From contig DAOTHJ010000005.1 of assembly GCA_035447605.1 (NCBI GenBank), positions 1 to 64,000 on the forward strand: a DNA stretch of 64,000 nt, written 5' to 3'. Within the stretch, counting starts at the first letter, position 1, and each line of letters begins with the position of its first letter. A program made the position numbers and the translations under genes. The DNA is from UMGS1668 sp035447605 (GTDB lineage Bacteria > Bacillota > Clostridia > Oscillospirales > Ruminococcaceae). Below are positions 16,583 to 25,006 of the stretch, piece after piece. The notes under the pieces are model-generated. The model was given only the letters and a program-made list of their open reading frames with translations, had not been told where the DNA came from and made no database searches.

Positions 16583-17839
16583 CTATCTGGCCGTCACGGT
16601 GACGGCGCCGGAATAGCTTCCCTCCGCCCAGACATCCTCGTGATTGGGGATAACAACCCGGAAGGCGATCAGATATTGGCCGGCCACAATGTCGCGGTCG
16701 CTGAGATCGACCTCGACCACAATGTCGTCGGAGGAAAGTTCCTGTAAAACCTCGGCCGGCCCGATCAGCATGACTTCGAGCTGACGGGCGTTGATCTTAA
16801 CATTATAGGAAACCGGGATCGTGGTTGTGATGAAGTTCTTTGCGTAAAACGTCTGCTCCGTATAATTGGTAAGATCGAAATTGACCTCGACGAAATTGAT
16901 GTTCTCCATGTTGACAAATCCCTCCGGAAGATCGACCTCAAACAGGAAGGTCGAGGTCCCCTTTGTGATGTTGCGCATGTCGATATAGCCGAGGAAAATG
17001 TCGCTGTATTTATTGATGGATTCCACCGGCGCCGCAACCGTGATGCTGTCGGCGGAAAGCGTATAGGCAAGACTTTCCGTATTAAAGCTGCCCGGCACGT
17101 TAAGGAATTCAAAGCGAAAGCTGAGCTTCTCCGTCTTAAGCATCGGAAGCGTGACGTTGATGCTTTCGGCGCTGACGCTGACTTGCGTGCTATCCACGAC
17201 GATCGTCTCCCCGTTCTCGTCGACCAGAGTCAGGGGTGCTTCGACGGTCGTTGTCTGTGTCAGCGTGCCCTCCACCTGCGCCGTTGCGACCGCTCCGGCG
17301 ATACTCTCAATATCCTCCTCCGGGCCGGTGACGGTGATCGTCTTCTCCGAGAGGACGACGTCCTCCTGAAGATAATCCTCCGGAACGTCGTATTCGCCCT
17401 CGATCACATAAGTGACCGGAATCTCTTTTTCCACCAGGCGGTCAAAGCGGACTTTCATCATCTGCGGCGAGACCGAAACGATCTCAAAATCCTTGCTGCT
17501 GTTGTTCGCCGCAACCAAATCAAGTTCATAGGTGCCCGCTCCCGTGACGCCGGAAAGGGAGGCCGTCACGGAGATATCCTCCGCGCTGATGCCGCCGATG
17601 ATGTTTCTCGAACCGCGGATGACGACGTCCACGGTCGTCTCCCCGCCGTCGATCGCATTGAGGCCCATCTCGCCGATGAGTCCCGCCTGCGTATCGATGT
17701 TGACGCCGACACCCTGTATGGTCACGTCTCCGGTCGGGCTGATGAGCGTAGCGACCAGAAACCACCCCAGCAGCGCCACCACAAAGGAGAGCACCGCCAG
17801 AACATTTTTATTTTTTAACAAGGCTCCCTGCTCTTTCAT
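16583..17839 (-). CDS. cdaR: YbbR-domain regulator of diadenylate cyclase
   Basis: A 418-residue membrane protein with one N-terminal helix (about residues 12-33, NVLAVLSFVVALLGWFLVAT) and an extracellular chain of about four YbbR beta-domains. In Bacillus and Listeria, CdaR sits beside the diadenylate cyclase CdaA and modulates c-di-AMP synthesis. Its ATG overlaps the cdaA stop codon (ATGA), giving tight coupling. glmM, which usually completes this operon, does not follow: a terminator and the unrelated FAD gene come next. Confidence 0.92.
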   Translation of the reverse strand: MKEQGALLKNKNVLAVLSFVVALLGWFLVATLISPTGDVTIQGVGVNIDTQAGLIGEMGLNAIDGGETTVDVVIRGSRNIIGGISAEDISVTASLSGVTGAGTYELDLVAANNSSKDFEIVSVSPQMMKVRFDRLVEKEIPVTYVIEGEYDVPEDYLQEDVVLSEKTITVTGPEEDIESIAGAVATAQVEGTLTQTTTVEAPLTLVDENGETIVVDSTQVSVSAESINVTLPMLKTEKLSFRFEFLNVPGSFNTESLAYTLSADSITVAAPVESINKYSDIFLGYIDMRNITKGTSTFLFEVDLPEGFVNMENINFVEVNFDLTNYTEQTFYAKNFITTTIPVSYNVKINARQLEVMLIGPAEVLQELSSDDIVVEVDLSDRDIVAGQYLIAFRVVIPNHEDVWAEGSYSGAVTVTAR

Positions 17840-18699
17840 GCCTGTTCCTCCGATTTCTTCTGCGCCTCAGGCTGCGCTTCCTCGGGCTGCTTCTCCGTGA
17901 TCAGCAGCATCTCCAGTTTGCGCCGCAGCGTAGCCGGATCCAGTTCCCGGATCAGCTTGCCGTCCAGCGCCATTGTGATGATGCCGGTCTCTTCGGAGAC
18001 GACAACCACCACCGCATCGCTGTTTTCGCTCATGCCGAGGGCCGCCCTGTGACGGGTGCCCAGCATGTTGCTGATGTCATAGTTTTCTGAAAGCGGAAGG
18101 AAACATCCGGCGGCATAGAGCCTGCCGCCGCGCACGATCAGCGCTCCGTCGTGAAGCGGCGCGTTGTGAAAGAAGATATTGCCGACCAGCTCCTTGCTCG
18201 GATCGGCGTTGATGATCGTGCCGGTGGCGATGATCTCGCCGAGCTTGGTCTCGCGCTCAAACACGATCAGCGCGCCAACCTCCGCCTTGCTCAGCTCCGC
18301 CACGCCGTCGCAGATCCGCTTAATGGCCCTGCGGACTACGGTGGCCTCGTCCGGTTTTTCGTAATTAAAAATCGGGAATTTGGAAAACTTGGATTTTCCG
18401 ACGCTCTCGAGCATGCGGCGCAGTTCCGGTTGGAACACGACGATGATCGCGATAACGCCGAAAGAAAATACCTGGCTCAGAATATAGGACGTGGTTTTCA
18501 GATCCAGCTCCTGCGCCAGAGCCGCCACCACAATCAGAATGGCAATTCCTTTTACCAGCTGACCGGCGCGGCTGTTCTTCGCGAACTGAATCCCTTTGTA
18601 GACAATGTACGCAACAATCAAGACGTCGACAAAATCGAAAAATCCGAATGTTTTGGCGACGTTGATGAGATTGTTCCAGTCAAATGTGAGTCCGTTCAT
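17836..18699 (-). CDS. cdaA: Diadenylate cyclase CdaA
   Basis: A 287-residue enzyme that joins two ATP molecules into cyclic di-AMP, the second messenger for K+/osmolyte balance and wall homeostasis in Firmicutes. Three N-terminal membrane helices (to about residue 90) precede the DAC domain, which has the catalytic DGA (184-186, LHDGALIVRGG) and RHR (216-218, GTRHRAALG) motifs. The C-terminal tail is Glu/Gln/Ala rich. The ribosome binding site is weak (AAGAGAG). It forms an operon with cdaR. Confidence 0.95.
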   Translation of the reverse strand: MNGLTFDWNNLINVAKTFGFFDFVDVLIVAYIVYKGIQFAKNSRAGQLVKGIAILIVVAALAQELDLKTTSYILSQVFSFGVIAIIVVFQPELRRMLESVGKSKFSKFPIFNYEKPDEATVVRRAIKRICDGVAELSKAEVGALIVFERETKLGEIIATGTIINADPSKELVGNIFFHNAPLHDGALIVRGGRLYAAGCFLPLSENYDISNMLGTRHRAALGMSENSDAVVVVVSEETGIITMALDGKLIRELDPATLRRKLEMLLITEKQPEEAQPEAQKKSEEQA

Positions 18700-18789
18700 G
18701 GTAACTCTCTTTTCATCCTATACTTGATTCGCTTCCTTTAAAATTATTTTATTCCATTAAGGGCATTTTTTCAAGCCATTCCGACGGGT

Positions 18790-19932
18790 TCACAGAGATT
18801 TAATAATCGCATAGATCTTCCGGACCGCGCTTTCCGCCTCGGAGAGACGGTTCATCGGGCCGACGCTGAGCCTGCAGGTGCCGCGGTCGTCCGTGCCCAT
18901 CTTGCGGTGCGCCAGCGCCGCGCAGTGAAAACCTCCCCGGGAAGCGATCCCCTGCCTCATGAGTAAAGCCGAAGTCTCCTCCCCCGTCTTTCCTTCAATG
19001 GCAAACGACAGCACCGGCGTGCTTTTGCCGGGCGCCGGCCCTGGGGCGAAAAGATCGATGCGCTCCATTTCAGAAAGGGCGTCATAAAGATATTCCGCAA
19101 TCTCCATCTCCCGTTTTCGGATGGTGTCCCGGCCTGTGCGTTTCACCCAGTTGACTCCCGCGCCGAGTCCCAAGATGCCCGGAACATTCAGTGTGCCGCT
19201 CTCGTAGCGCTCGGGCAGCTCGTCGGGCTGGCCGGCCATCAGGGACTGGCTTCCGGTGCCTCCGTACATCAGCGGATCCGGAAGAACATCTCCCTTTAAA
19301 ATTAGCAGCCCGGTGCCCATCGGACCCAGCAGTCCCTTATGGCCGGGGGCGGCAATAAAATTGTATCCGTCTGCAAGGCTGATCTCTTCCGAACCGGCAA
19401 CCTGTGCCGCATCCAGAAGAAACGGGATGCCGTACTCCGCGCAAAGGGCGGCTATTTTTTTTACCGGCAGGAGCGTGCCGAATACGTTGGAAGCGCCGGT
19501 GGCCACGACGAGCTTTGTATCCGGACGAATCAGATTCCGGTAGCTCTCCACGGCGGCCTCCGGCTCGGAAAGCGGCACTTCCGCACAATCAAAGCTGACA
19601 TTCCCGCCTCGGGAAAGCGCATAGACCGGTCTGAGCACCGAATTGTGCTCCAGATCGGAGATCACGCAGTGGCCGCCTTCTTTGAGCATGCTCAATATAA
19701 CAAGGTTCAGGGATTCCGTACAGTTCCGCGTAAAAATCACATTCTCCGGCGGAGCGCCGAAGAATTCGCCTGCCGCAGACCGGGCCCGGTACACCTCGCG
19801 GGCGGTGTCCATCGACATCGGATAACCGCTCCTGCCCGGATTGGCTCCAAAATTCCGAAAAGAACCGTTCACCGCGCGCAGCACCTCCGGCGGCTTCGGA
19901 AAAGTCGTTGCGGCATTGTCAAAATACAACAT
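18790..19932 (-). CDS. Cysteine desulfurase-like PLP enzyme (class V aminotransferase)
   Basis: A 380-residue class V enzyme. The PLP lysine is Lys199 in APGHKGLLG, with Asp174 (FLLDAAQ) for the pyridine nitrogen, and a catalytic-type cysteine is Cys337 in RGGFHCAALAHRKMGT. It starts MLYFDNAATTFPKP as in the family. This branch (cysteine desulfurases distinct from IscS/SufS) often sits with selenium or sulfur trafficking genes. Its ATG overlaps the stop of the DUF3343 gene, so both are probably made together, and the small protein may accept or carry the sulfur or selenium released. No selD or selA is in the window. Confidence 0.85.
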   Translation of the reverse strand: MLYFDNAATTFPKPPEVLRAVNGSFRNFGANPGRSGYPMSMDTAREVYRARSAAGEFFGAPPENVIFTRNCTESLNLVILSMLKEGGHCVISDLEHNSVLRPVYALSRGGNVSFDCAEVPLSEPEAAVESYRNLIRPDTKLVVATGASNVFGTLLPVKKIAALCAEYGIPFLLDAAQVAGSEEISLADGYNFIAAPGHKGLLGPMGTGLLILKGDVLPDPLMYGGTGSQSLMAGQPDELPERYESGTLNVPGILGLGAGVNWVKRTGRDTIRKREMEIAEYLYDALSEMERIDLFAPGPAPGKSTPVLSFAIEGKTGEETSALLMRQGIASRGGFHCAALAHRKMGTDDRGTCRLSVGPMNRLSEAESAVRKIYAIIKSL

Positions 19933-20162
19933 CAGCGCTCCACCTCCTTCGTTCCGGATACCCGGATCCCTTTACTCCAAAGCAAATCAAGCATTTTTTC
20001 CCGCTCCCCGGTCGCGCGCACCACATAGCCGCAGCCGACCGGATTGATCCCGGGATCGCGGAATACCATGGCACGCTGACCCGCCTGCTGAAGAATATTT
20101 TCCGCTTTCATTGCCGTCGTCACCGAACTAATTAAATAGTAAGTTTCTTTCAAAATCATCAC
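19932..20162 (-). CDS. DUF3343 protein, putative sulfur/selenium carrier
   Basis: A 76-residue protein of the DUF3343 type (TYYLISSVTTAMKAENIL ... INPVGCGYVVRA). The single Cys in the GCGYVV loop is the expected functional residue. The family is thought, from gene context, to carry activated Se or S. The start is ATG 20162 or the adjacent ATG 20159; only a weak GGCGGTG precedes it. The stop overlaps the start of the cysteine desulfurase. Confidence 0.8.
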   Translation of the reverse strand: MMILKETYYLISSVTTAMKAENILQQAGQRAMVFRDPGINPVGCGYVVRATGEREKMLDLLWSKGIRVSGTKEVER

Positions 20163-20222
20163 CGCCGTCCATTTCTGGATCTCAGTATCAATTTCAGTAT
20201 ATGCCGGAAAAATCCTGCTGAC

Positions 20223-20253
20223 AAAAAAACGGGAACCCTTGAAAAGGTTCCCG
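20223..20253 (-). terminator. Terminator after mltG
   Basis: CGGGAACC and GGTTCCCG arms with an 8-base loop, followed by TTTTTTT on the minus strand. Confidence 0.85.
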
Positions 20254-20273
20254 CTTTCCCGCTGTTTTTGGTT

Positions 20274-21809
20274 TTAACCGGCGCTTTCTGCCCCGGAGCT
20301 TTCTCCCTCCACGGAGGCGTTGACCGCGTCGGCATACGCGACGTTGGCCTCATGCTCTTCCAAGGTGGCGGCGAAATAGAAATTGCCGAGATCGTCCGTA
20401 ACGAAGAAATAGTAATCCGTGCTCGCCGGATAGAGCGCAGCCTCGATGGCGTCAAGGCCCGGGTTGCAGATCGGTCCGACCGGCAGGCCGAGGCAGTAGT
20501 AGGTGTCGTAGGCCTCATGGTAGGCATCCTGCTGCTCGGAGCTCGTGATCTTTTCATCTCCGAAAATCTCATCCCGGTAGTAGAAATAGGTCACATCCGA
20601 TTCCAGATTCGGGTAATCGGACGGGTCGGCAAGGCGGTTATGGAAGACCGAGGAGATCGTCTCCATATCCGTACGCACGCCGGCCTCCGCTTGGATGATC
20701 GACGCAAGCGTGATCGTATCCTCGAGCGACAGGCCAAGCTCCTGCATGCGGTCGTAATACGAGGAGGTGACCTTGTTGTTAAAGTTGCTGACCATCTTCA
20801 TGATGACGCTGGAGGGCTTTTCGTCGAGATAGAAATTATAGGTATCCGGGAACAGGTAACCCTCCCACTTATGATAGATCAGCGGATCGGTGCCCATCTG
20901 GGACTCGAAATCGTAGCCGTATTCACCGGTATCCACAACCTCTATAAACTCATCCGCATCGCAGACGCCCTTCTCTTCCAGAAGCTCGGCGATCTCCCTA
21001 ACCGTCATGCCTTCATAGATCGTGACGCTGACTTCCTGAACCTCATATTCGCTGGCACGGAGCGCAAGAAAAATCTGGTCGTAGCCAAGATTGGAATTCA
21101 GCGTATAGGTTCCCGCGTACAGGCGGTTCTGCATATTCTTAACACGGGCGTATACTTCAAACGCAAACGGCTCATCGATGATACCCTTCTCGGTGAGCAG
21201 ATCCGCAATTTCAGAGAGCGTCGCGCCCTCCGGAATGGTGACCTCGATCTCCTTGCTCCTTTTTTCAAAGCCGACGAGATCGTTGATGCTGGTGACGGCA
21301 AAAATCGAGAGATAAACGGAAGCCGCCAGCACCGCCGCCACCCAAAGGACCGTAATGAGCCCCGACATACCCGTCCTGCGGCGGCGTCTGCCGGCTATCG
21401 GCCTTGCGGCGCCTTTTTCCACTTCGTGCGAAGGAGCGGCCGGTTTTCTCTCCGGATTTTTGGGCGGCTCCTTCTTTTCCGGAGCGGTCCGTCCGGGAAT
21501 ACGCTGTGCGGAATCCTCACTTCGTGCGGAAGCCTCACTTCGTGTGGAAGCCTCGCTTTTTGCGGAATCTGTATTTCCTGCGGGAGCCGCATCGTCATCT
21601 CCCGGCGGCGGAGGAGGAAACAGATCCCCGCCGGAGTTCTGTTCCTGCCCGGAAGATTCCCTTGAGTCCCTCTTGCCGCCGCGCGCCGTATCTTCGGCAA
21701 AAAACGCCGAGAAATCGTCAAGCCCGCCGGCGGAAGTGCGGCCCTCCTCCGAACCGTTTTCATCCGTTTCCTCAAAGAAGCGGTCGAAATTCCTCTTATC
21801 TTCGCTCAT
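20274..21809 (-). CDS. mltG: Endolytic murein transglycosylase MltG
   Basis: A 511-residue enzyme that cuts nascent peptidoglycan strands. The start is the ATG at 21809, after GGAGG. Residues 1-145 are a cytoplasmic, low-complexity region rich in Ser, Glu, Pro and Arg with repeated SEAS/RSEAS units; one transmembrane helix follows (about 147-170), then a LysM-like YceG domain and the catalytic domain. The catalytic glutamate is in ASIIQAEAG, matching the ASIVEKETG region of E. coli MltG, and NPGLDAIEAALYPA with YYFFVTD are family motifs. The long disordered N-terminal tail is unusual in length. It has its own terminator. Confidence 0.92.
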   Translation of the reverse strand: MSEDKRNFDRFFEETDENGSEEGRTSAGGLDDFSAFFAEDTARGGKRDSRESSGQEQNSGGDLFPPPPPGDDDAAPAGNTDSAKSEASTRSEASARSEDSAQRIPGRTAPEKKEPPKNPERKPAAPSHEVEKGAARPIAGRRRRRTGMSGLITVLWVAAVLAASVYLSIFAVTSINDLVGFEKRSKEIEVTIPEGATLSEIADLLTEKGIIDEPFAFEVYARVKNMQNRLYAGTYTLNSNLGYDQIFLALRASEYEVQEVSVTIYEGMTVREIAELLEEKGVCDADEFIEVVDTGEYGYDFESQMGTDPLIYHKWEGYLFPDTYNFYLDEKPSSVIMKMVSNFNNKVTSSYYDRMQELGLSLEDTITLASIIQAEAGVRTDMETISSVFHNRLADPSDYPNLESDVTYFYYRDEIFGDEKITSSEQQDAYHEAYDTYYCLGLPVGPICNPGLDAIEAALYPASTDYYFFVTDDLGNFYFAATLEEHEANVAYADAVNASVEGESSGAESAG

Positions 21810-21935
21810 AAAGACCTCCGTCCCCGGTTCGGATGGAACCATCCTGCGGCCGGTTTCATAATATGTAACATACCGGCGCCGGCGGCGTATTCCATAGCCG
21901 CGCCCGTATAAGATCATTCTCGTGAGGTGAATATC

Positions 21936-22097
21936 ATGTTCGGAAACAACAACTGCTGCTGGTGGATTATCATTCTGATTCTCCTCTTTACTTGTGGCGG
22001 ATGCGGAAACAGTTGTGGGTGCAACAACGGTTGCGGCTGCAATAACGGTTGCGGCGGCTGTGACAACGGATGCGGATGCAACAACAACTGCTGCTGA
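21936..22097 (+). CDS. 53-residue cysteine-rich small membrane protein
   Basis: A short gene, easily missed. GAGGTGA lies six bases before the ATG and a strong terminator begins 22 bases after the TGA. The protein has an N-terminal MFGNNNCCWW, a hydrophobic stretch (about residues 9-19, IIILILLF) and then a Cys/Gly/Asn tail of repeated GCGC-NN units; 14 of 53 residues are Cys. It resembles the small chorion-like high-cysteine proteins seen in clostridial genomes, whose function I do not know; metal binding or a spore or envelope structure are possibilities. It is transcribed away from mltG and towards the DJ-1 gene. Confidence 0.75.
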   Translation: MFGNNNCCWWIIILILLFTCGGCGNSCGCNNGCGCNNGCGGCDNGCGCNNNCC

Positions 22098-22118
22098 CGC
22101 AATGCTCCATAACCGGCT

Positions 22119-22150
22119 GCCCTGCGGATAACGCAGGGCTTTTCTTTTTT
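22119..22150 (+). terminator. Terminator after the cysteine-rich gene
   Basis: GCCCTGCG and CGCAGGGC arms, a 5-base loop, then TTTTCTTTTTT. It touches the 3' end of the convergent DJ-1 gene. Confidence 0.9.
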
Positions 22151-22677
22151 CAGAAGGATGCCTGCAGCGCTGCGGCGGCTTTTTCGCCCAGCGCTGCTTC
22201 CACAAGCAGGAAAGCAAACTCCGGAGCAGCGCCTGGCCCATTCGCGGTAATCAGATTCCCGTCCCGCTCCGTGCGCATTCCGGTATAGCGGCCCTCAGGG
22301 ACCTCATATCCCGGATAACAGGTCCAGCGTTTTCCGCAGAGCGCGCCCGTGCCCGCCAGAACGACACCCGGCGCCGCGCAGATGGCCCCGATAATTTTGT
22401 TCCCGGCAAGGGCAGTCTCCACCGCACGGGATACGGCCGTGGAATTTTTGAGATTCCGCGCGCCGGGCATCCCGCCGGGCAGCACGATCATCTCCGCGTC
22501 GGACAGGCCCGCGGCGTTTTCCGAAACATCGGCTTCCACCGTGAGGCCATGCGCACCGCAAACGGTCTTTCCGCCGACGCCGACGATCTTTACCGTCAGG
22601 CCGGCCCGCTTCAGAATGTCATATGTGGTGACGGCTTCCGTCTCCTCAAACCCATCTGCAAGAAAAAGATAAACCAT
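22150..22677 (-). CDS. DJ-1/PfpI family protein
   Basis: A 175-residue DJ-1 superfamily protein. The nucleophile is Cys100 in IGAICAAPGVV, with the conserved acid in GFEETEA (residues 9-15) and the motif VLPGGMPGARNL. These fit the DJ-1/YajL branch, whose members act in oxidative or carbonyl stress; claimed deglycase or chaperone activities are debated. GGAGGT precedes the ATG. It appears monocistronic. Confidence 0.88.
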   Translation of the reverse strand: MVYLFLADGFEETEAVTTYDILKRAGLTVKIVGVGGKTVCGAHGLTVEADVSENAAGLSDAEMIVLPGGMPGARNLKNSTAVSRAVETALAGNKIIGAICAAPGVVLAGTGALCGKRWTCYPGYEVPEGRYTGMRTERDGNLITANGPGAAPEFAFLLVEAALGEKAAAALQASF

Positions 22678-22802
22678 GCTTGTACCTCCTTCGCTTCTGC
22701 CGCAAAGGTGCGGTAAAACTCCGCCAGCCTCCGGATCTCATCCTTCGATTCGGTTCGGCTTGCGTTCTATATTCTCGAATATAATACTATCGTTTCCCTA
22801 AA

Positions 22803-22842
22803 ATACGGAAATCCGCCGGCGCTTCCGCCGGATTCCGGGATT
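22803..22842 (-). terminator. Probable terminator after thyX
   Basis: AATCCGGCG and CGCCGG-CGGATT arms lie just after the thyX stop codon; the following T-run is weak. Confidence 0.5.
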
Positions 22843-22844
22843 TT

Positions 22845-23594
22845 TCAGCGGAATTCGCCGGTACGCGGGTGGCCGCAGGACATCTTGCCCTCCGGACACG
22901 GCCCGGCGACGCAGGGCGGCCCCGCCTTGGCAAACAGCGTGGGCGCGACCTCTTTGCACAGGCGCAGCATCTCATCCGCAACAGCGCGGATCTCCCACTG
23001 GGCGCGGTTGCAGCAGCGGAGCCGGAAAAAATTCCGCAGGCTGCGCGCGTTCATCGTCACGATCATTTTGGTGTCGCAGGCGTTGGGCAGCACGAAACGC
23101 GCATCTTCAATGGCCTGTTTTTCCGCCTGTTTATGAGCCTTTTCCTCGTCGACGCCGGAAGCGGTCAGGCCCGCGGCGATCTTTTTTTCGAGGATCGCGG
23201 CCAGGCGCTCATAGCTCTCCGAAGCGGCGTTCATCGCCCTCTCAAATTCTTCGGCGGCCTCGGGATCCGCGGCGATCGACGGCGGAAGGATATAGTCAAA
23301 GGAATCCTTCCTTACATAGCGCTGGCTCTGGACGCTGTAGGATGCGATGCGGTGGCGTGTCATCTGAGCCAGAAACACGCGGGAAACGCCCTCTATGGTG
23401 AAGGTGAAGCTGACGTGCTCCAGCGGGCTTTCGTGGCCCATCTCGGCCAGCATATCCACCAGCTTTTCTGCACGCTCCCTGCTCATATCCTCAAACAGCA
23501 CATCCGCTCCGATATTGCTGTAACAGAGCCTTGCCGCGGCGGCAACGGTCTTCTCCGGGTCCGGCGTATGGGAAAGCAGTTTCACGCTCGGCAT
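22845..23594 (-). CDS. thyX: Flavin-dependent thymidylate synthase ThyX
   Basis: A 249-residue enzyme that makes dTMP from dUMP with methylene-tetrahydrofolate and reduced FAD. The ThyX signature RHRxxS...S.R is present in TRHRIASYSVQSQRY, and LEHVSFTF and NARSLRNFFRLRCCNRAQWEIR are family motifs. GGAGGCGG precedes the ATG. The C-terminus has four extra cysteines (CVAGPCPEGKMSCG), as in related clostridial ThyX proteins. No thyA was seen in the window. Confidence 0.95.
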   Translation of the reverse strand: MPSVKLLSHTPDPEKTVAAAARLCYSNIGADVLFEDMSRERAEKLVDMLAEMGHESPLEHVSFTFTIEGVSRVFLAQMTRHRIASYSVQSQRYVRKDSFDYILPPSIAADPEAAEEFERAMNAASESYERLAAILEKKIAAGLTASGVDEEKAHKQAEKQAIEDARFVLPNACDTKMIVTMNARSLRNFFRLRCCNRAQWEIRAVADEMLRLCKEVAPTLFAKAGPPCVAGPCPEGKMSCGHPRTGEFR

Positions 23595-23671
23595 GACCCC
23601 GCCTCCTTTAATAAAATTTCTTTGAGATACAGTGTAACACAGAAAAGAAAATCACGCAATCCTGAGCGAAA

Positions 23672-23705
23672 ATGGAAAAAAGCGGAGGTCCTACGGCCCC
23701 CGCTC
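23672..23705 (-). terminator. Terminator after the lipoprotein gene
   Basis: GCGGGGGCC and GGACCTCCGC arms with a 3-base loop, followed by TTTTTT on the minus strand. Confidence 0.8.
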
Positions 23706-23722
23706 GGTAAAGAATCCGTCCG

Positions 23723-24457
23723 TTATTTGACCGTAAAATTCATGCTGATGCCATCAAGATATTCGCCGGCCTGGTCAAGGAACGTGATCGTCGCCTGAAA
23801 AGTTCCCGCTTTCAGCGCCTCCAGTTCAAAGCTGCCGTCGGCGTCGAGGCGGCGGACCTCTGCGCTTGCGACCGTTTCGTCGCTGATCACCAGAAAAGCG
23901 TCGACGCATTCGTCCGCGATCGCCACCGGAATCGAGATCGTATCGCCGGCAAGATAGGTGGTCGGGATGTCGTTGATGTTGCCCTCGATGCCATAGTTTG
24001 CGATATGAAAGACCCAGTCGCCCTTTTTGACCTCGGGGACGTAGCCCTGGATGTCATCCACATAGAGCACCTCGTCGCCCATCGTGACATAGTAGGAGCG
24101 GCCGGCCTGGAAACTCTCGGAGGTCAGGCAGATCAGGTAGCTGCGGAGGTTGTCGGTATCGTTCTGGAAATAGACATCCTCGGTGGTGCGGATATCGTAA
24201 TCCTGAAAGACGGTGCCGTCCTCGTTGTAAATCGTAATATTTCCGAGTACCGTCTCGGTCGTCGGAGAGTTGGTGATGATCTGAATGCTGTTGCTGCCCG
24301 CGGCGAATTTCATCGATTCGTTTTCGCTCTTCGGATAGAAATAGACCTCAAACTCCTCCGGCGTGACATATTGCTTCTTGGCCATCGCGGCGCACCCGGA
24401 ACTGAGTACGACAATCAAGATTGCGGAAATCAACGTAAAGAACAGCTTTTTCGACAT
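23723..24457 (-). CDS. Hypothetical lipoprotein with Ig-like C-terminus
   Basis: A 244-residue predicted lipoprotein: a signal peptide ends at the lipobox LSSGC (Cys22). The mature part is beta-rich and acidic; residues about 160-244 (GDTISIPVAIADECVDAF ... GTFQATITFLDQAGEYLDGISMNFTVK) look like a bacterial Ig-like sandwich. I do not recognise the family. A clear promoter lies upstream at 24497-24525 and a terminator follows, so it is transcribed alone. Confidence 0.75.
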   Translation of the reverse strand: MSKKLFFTLISAILIVVLSSGCAAMAKKQYVTPEEFEVYFYPKSENESMKFAAGSNSIQIITNSPTTETVLGNITIYNEDGTVFQDYDIRTTEDVYFQNDTDNLRSYLICLTSESFQAGRSYYVTMGDEVLYVDDIQGYVPEVKKGDWVFHIANYGIEGNINDIPTTYLAGDTISIPVAIADECVDAFLVISDETVASAEVRRLDADGSFELEALKAGTFQATITFLDQAGEYLDGISMNFTVK

Positions 24458-24496
24458 ATTCTCCCTACATCCTTTCGGCTTTTGGCTATGGTAAGT

Positions 24497-24525
24497 ATTA
24501 TAGTATGAATTTGCCGCAAAATCAA
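24497..24525 (-). promoter_or_regulatory. Promoter of the lipoprotein gene
   Basis: TTGATT (24520-24525) and a perfect TATAAT (24497-24502) with a 17-base spacer on the minus strand. Confidence 0.7.
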
Positions 24526-24881
24526 ACAGTATTTGTGGCCGTTCAAAAATTTGACAAATTATTCATATTCCGTATGGATAAGGATCCTTTTCGCGGCGTC
24601 CGTTTGATAAAAACTATGCCCATGCAGCTTTCGCCCTGAAGGAATTCTTTGCGCCGCACAGCATAGTTTCTTTTGCGGCACATCTGGTTTCTTCCATTTT
24701 TCGACGTTTGAAAAGAAACCGATGAAAAAAGAACGACGCTTTTCGGAAGCCAAAATTCAGAAAATGCCGAGCCCCAAATTTAATTTAAAGTAATAAAGCG
24801 TAAAATTGTTCAGGATTTGCTCAAAATTCAAATGAAATTTTGTATAAATATGTGTAATATTTAATTTATTAAAAAATTATG
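24526..24881. other. AT-rich gap before livJ, no gene seen
   Basis: This stretch separates two divergent promoters. Short open frames exist but none has a ribosome binding site or plausible composition. It contains a perfect 9-bp inverted repeat, AAACTATGC (24611-24619) and GCATAGTTT (24661-24669), and becomes very AT-rich towards the livJ promoter. Confidence 0.6.
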
Positions 24882-24910
24882 TTGCATTTTTTATCTGTTA
24901 GGAATATAAT
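24882..24910 (+). promoter_or_regulatory. Promoter of the liv operon
   Basis: TTGCAT (24882-24887) and a perfect TATAAT (24905-24910) with 17 bases between, preceded by AT-rich DNA that could act as an UP element. The leader to livJ is about 90 bases and shows no T-box or riboswitch. Confidence 0.75.
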
Positions 24911-25006
24911 CTCTTCAATTCTTCCTATTTTTCAGCCATTTGTTCAGGAGGAAGGTGCTGGAAGGTGCAGAACTTTTCCGTAAAAAATTCATGGGAGGAA
25001 ATGAAA

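Noticed and set aside
24559..24753. 64-residue minus-strand frame before livJ
   Set aside because: No ribosome binding site, biased composition, and it lies upstream of the promoter of the next minus-strand gene without its own promoter.
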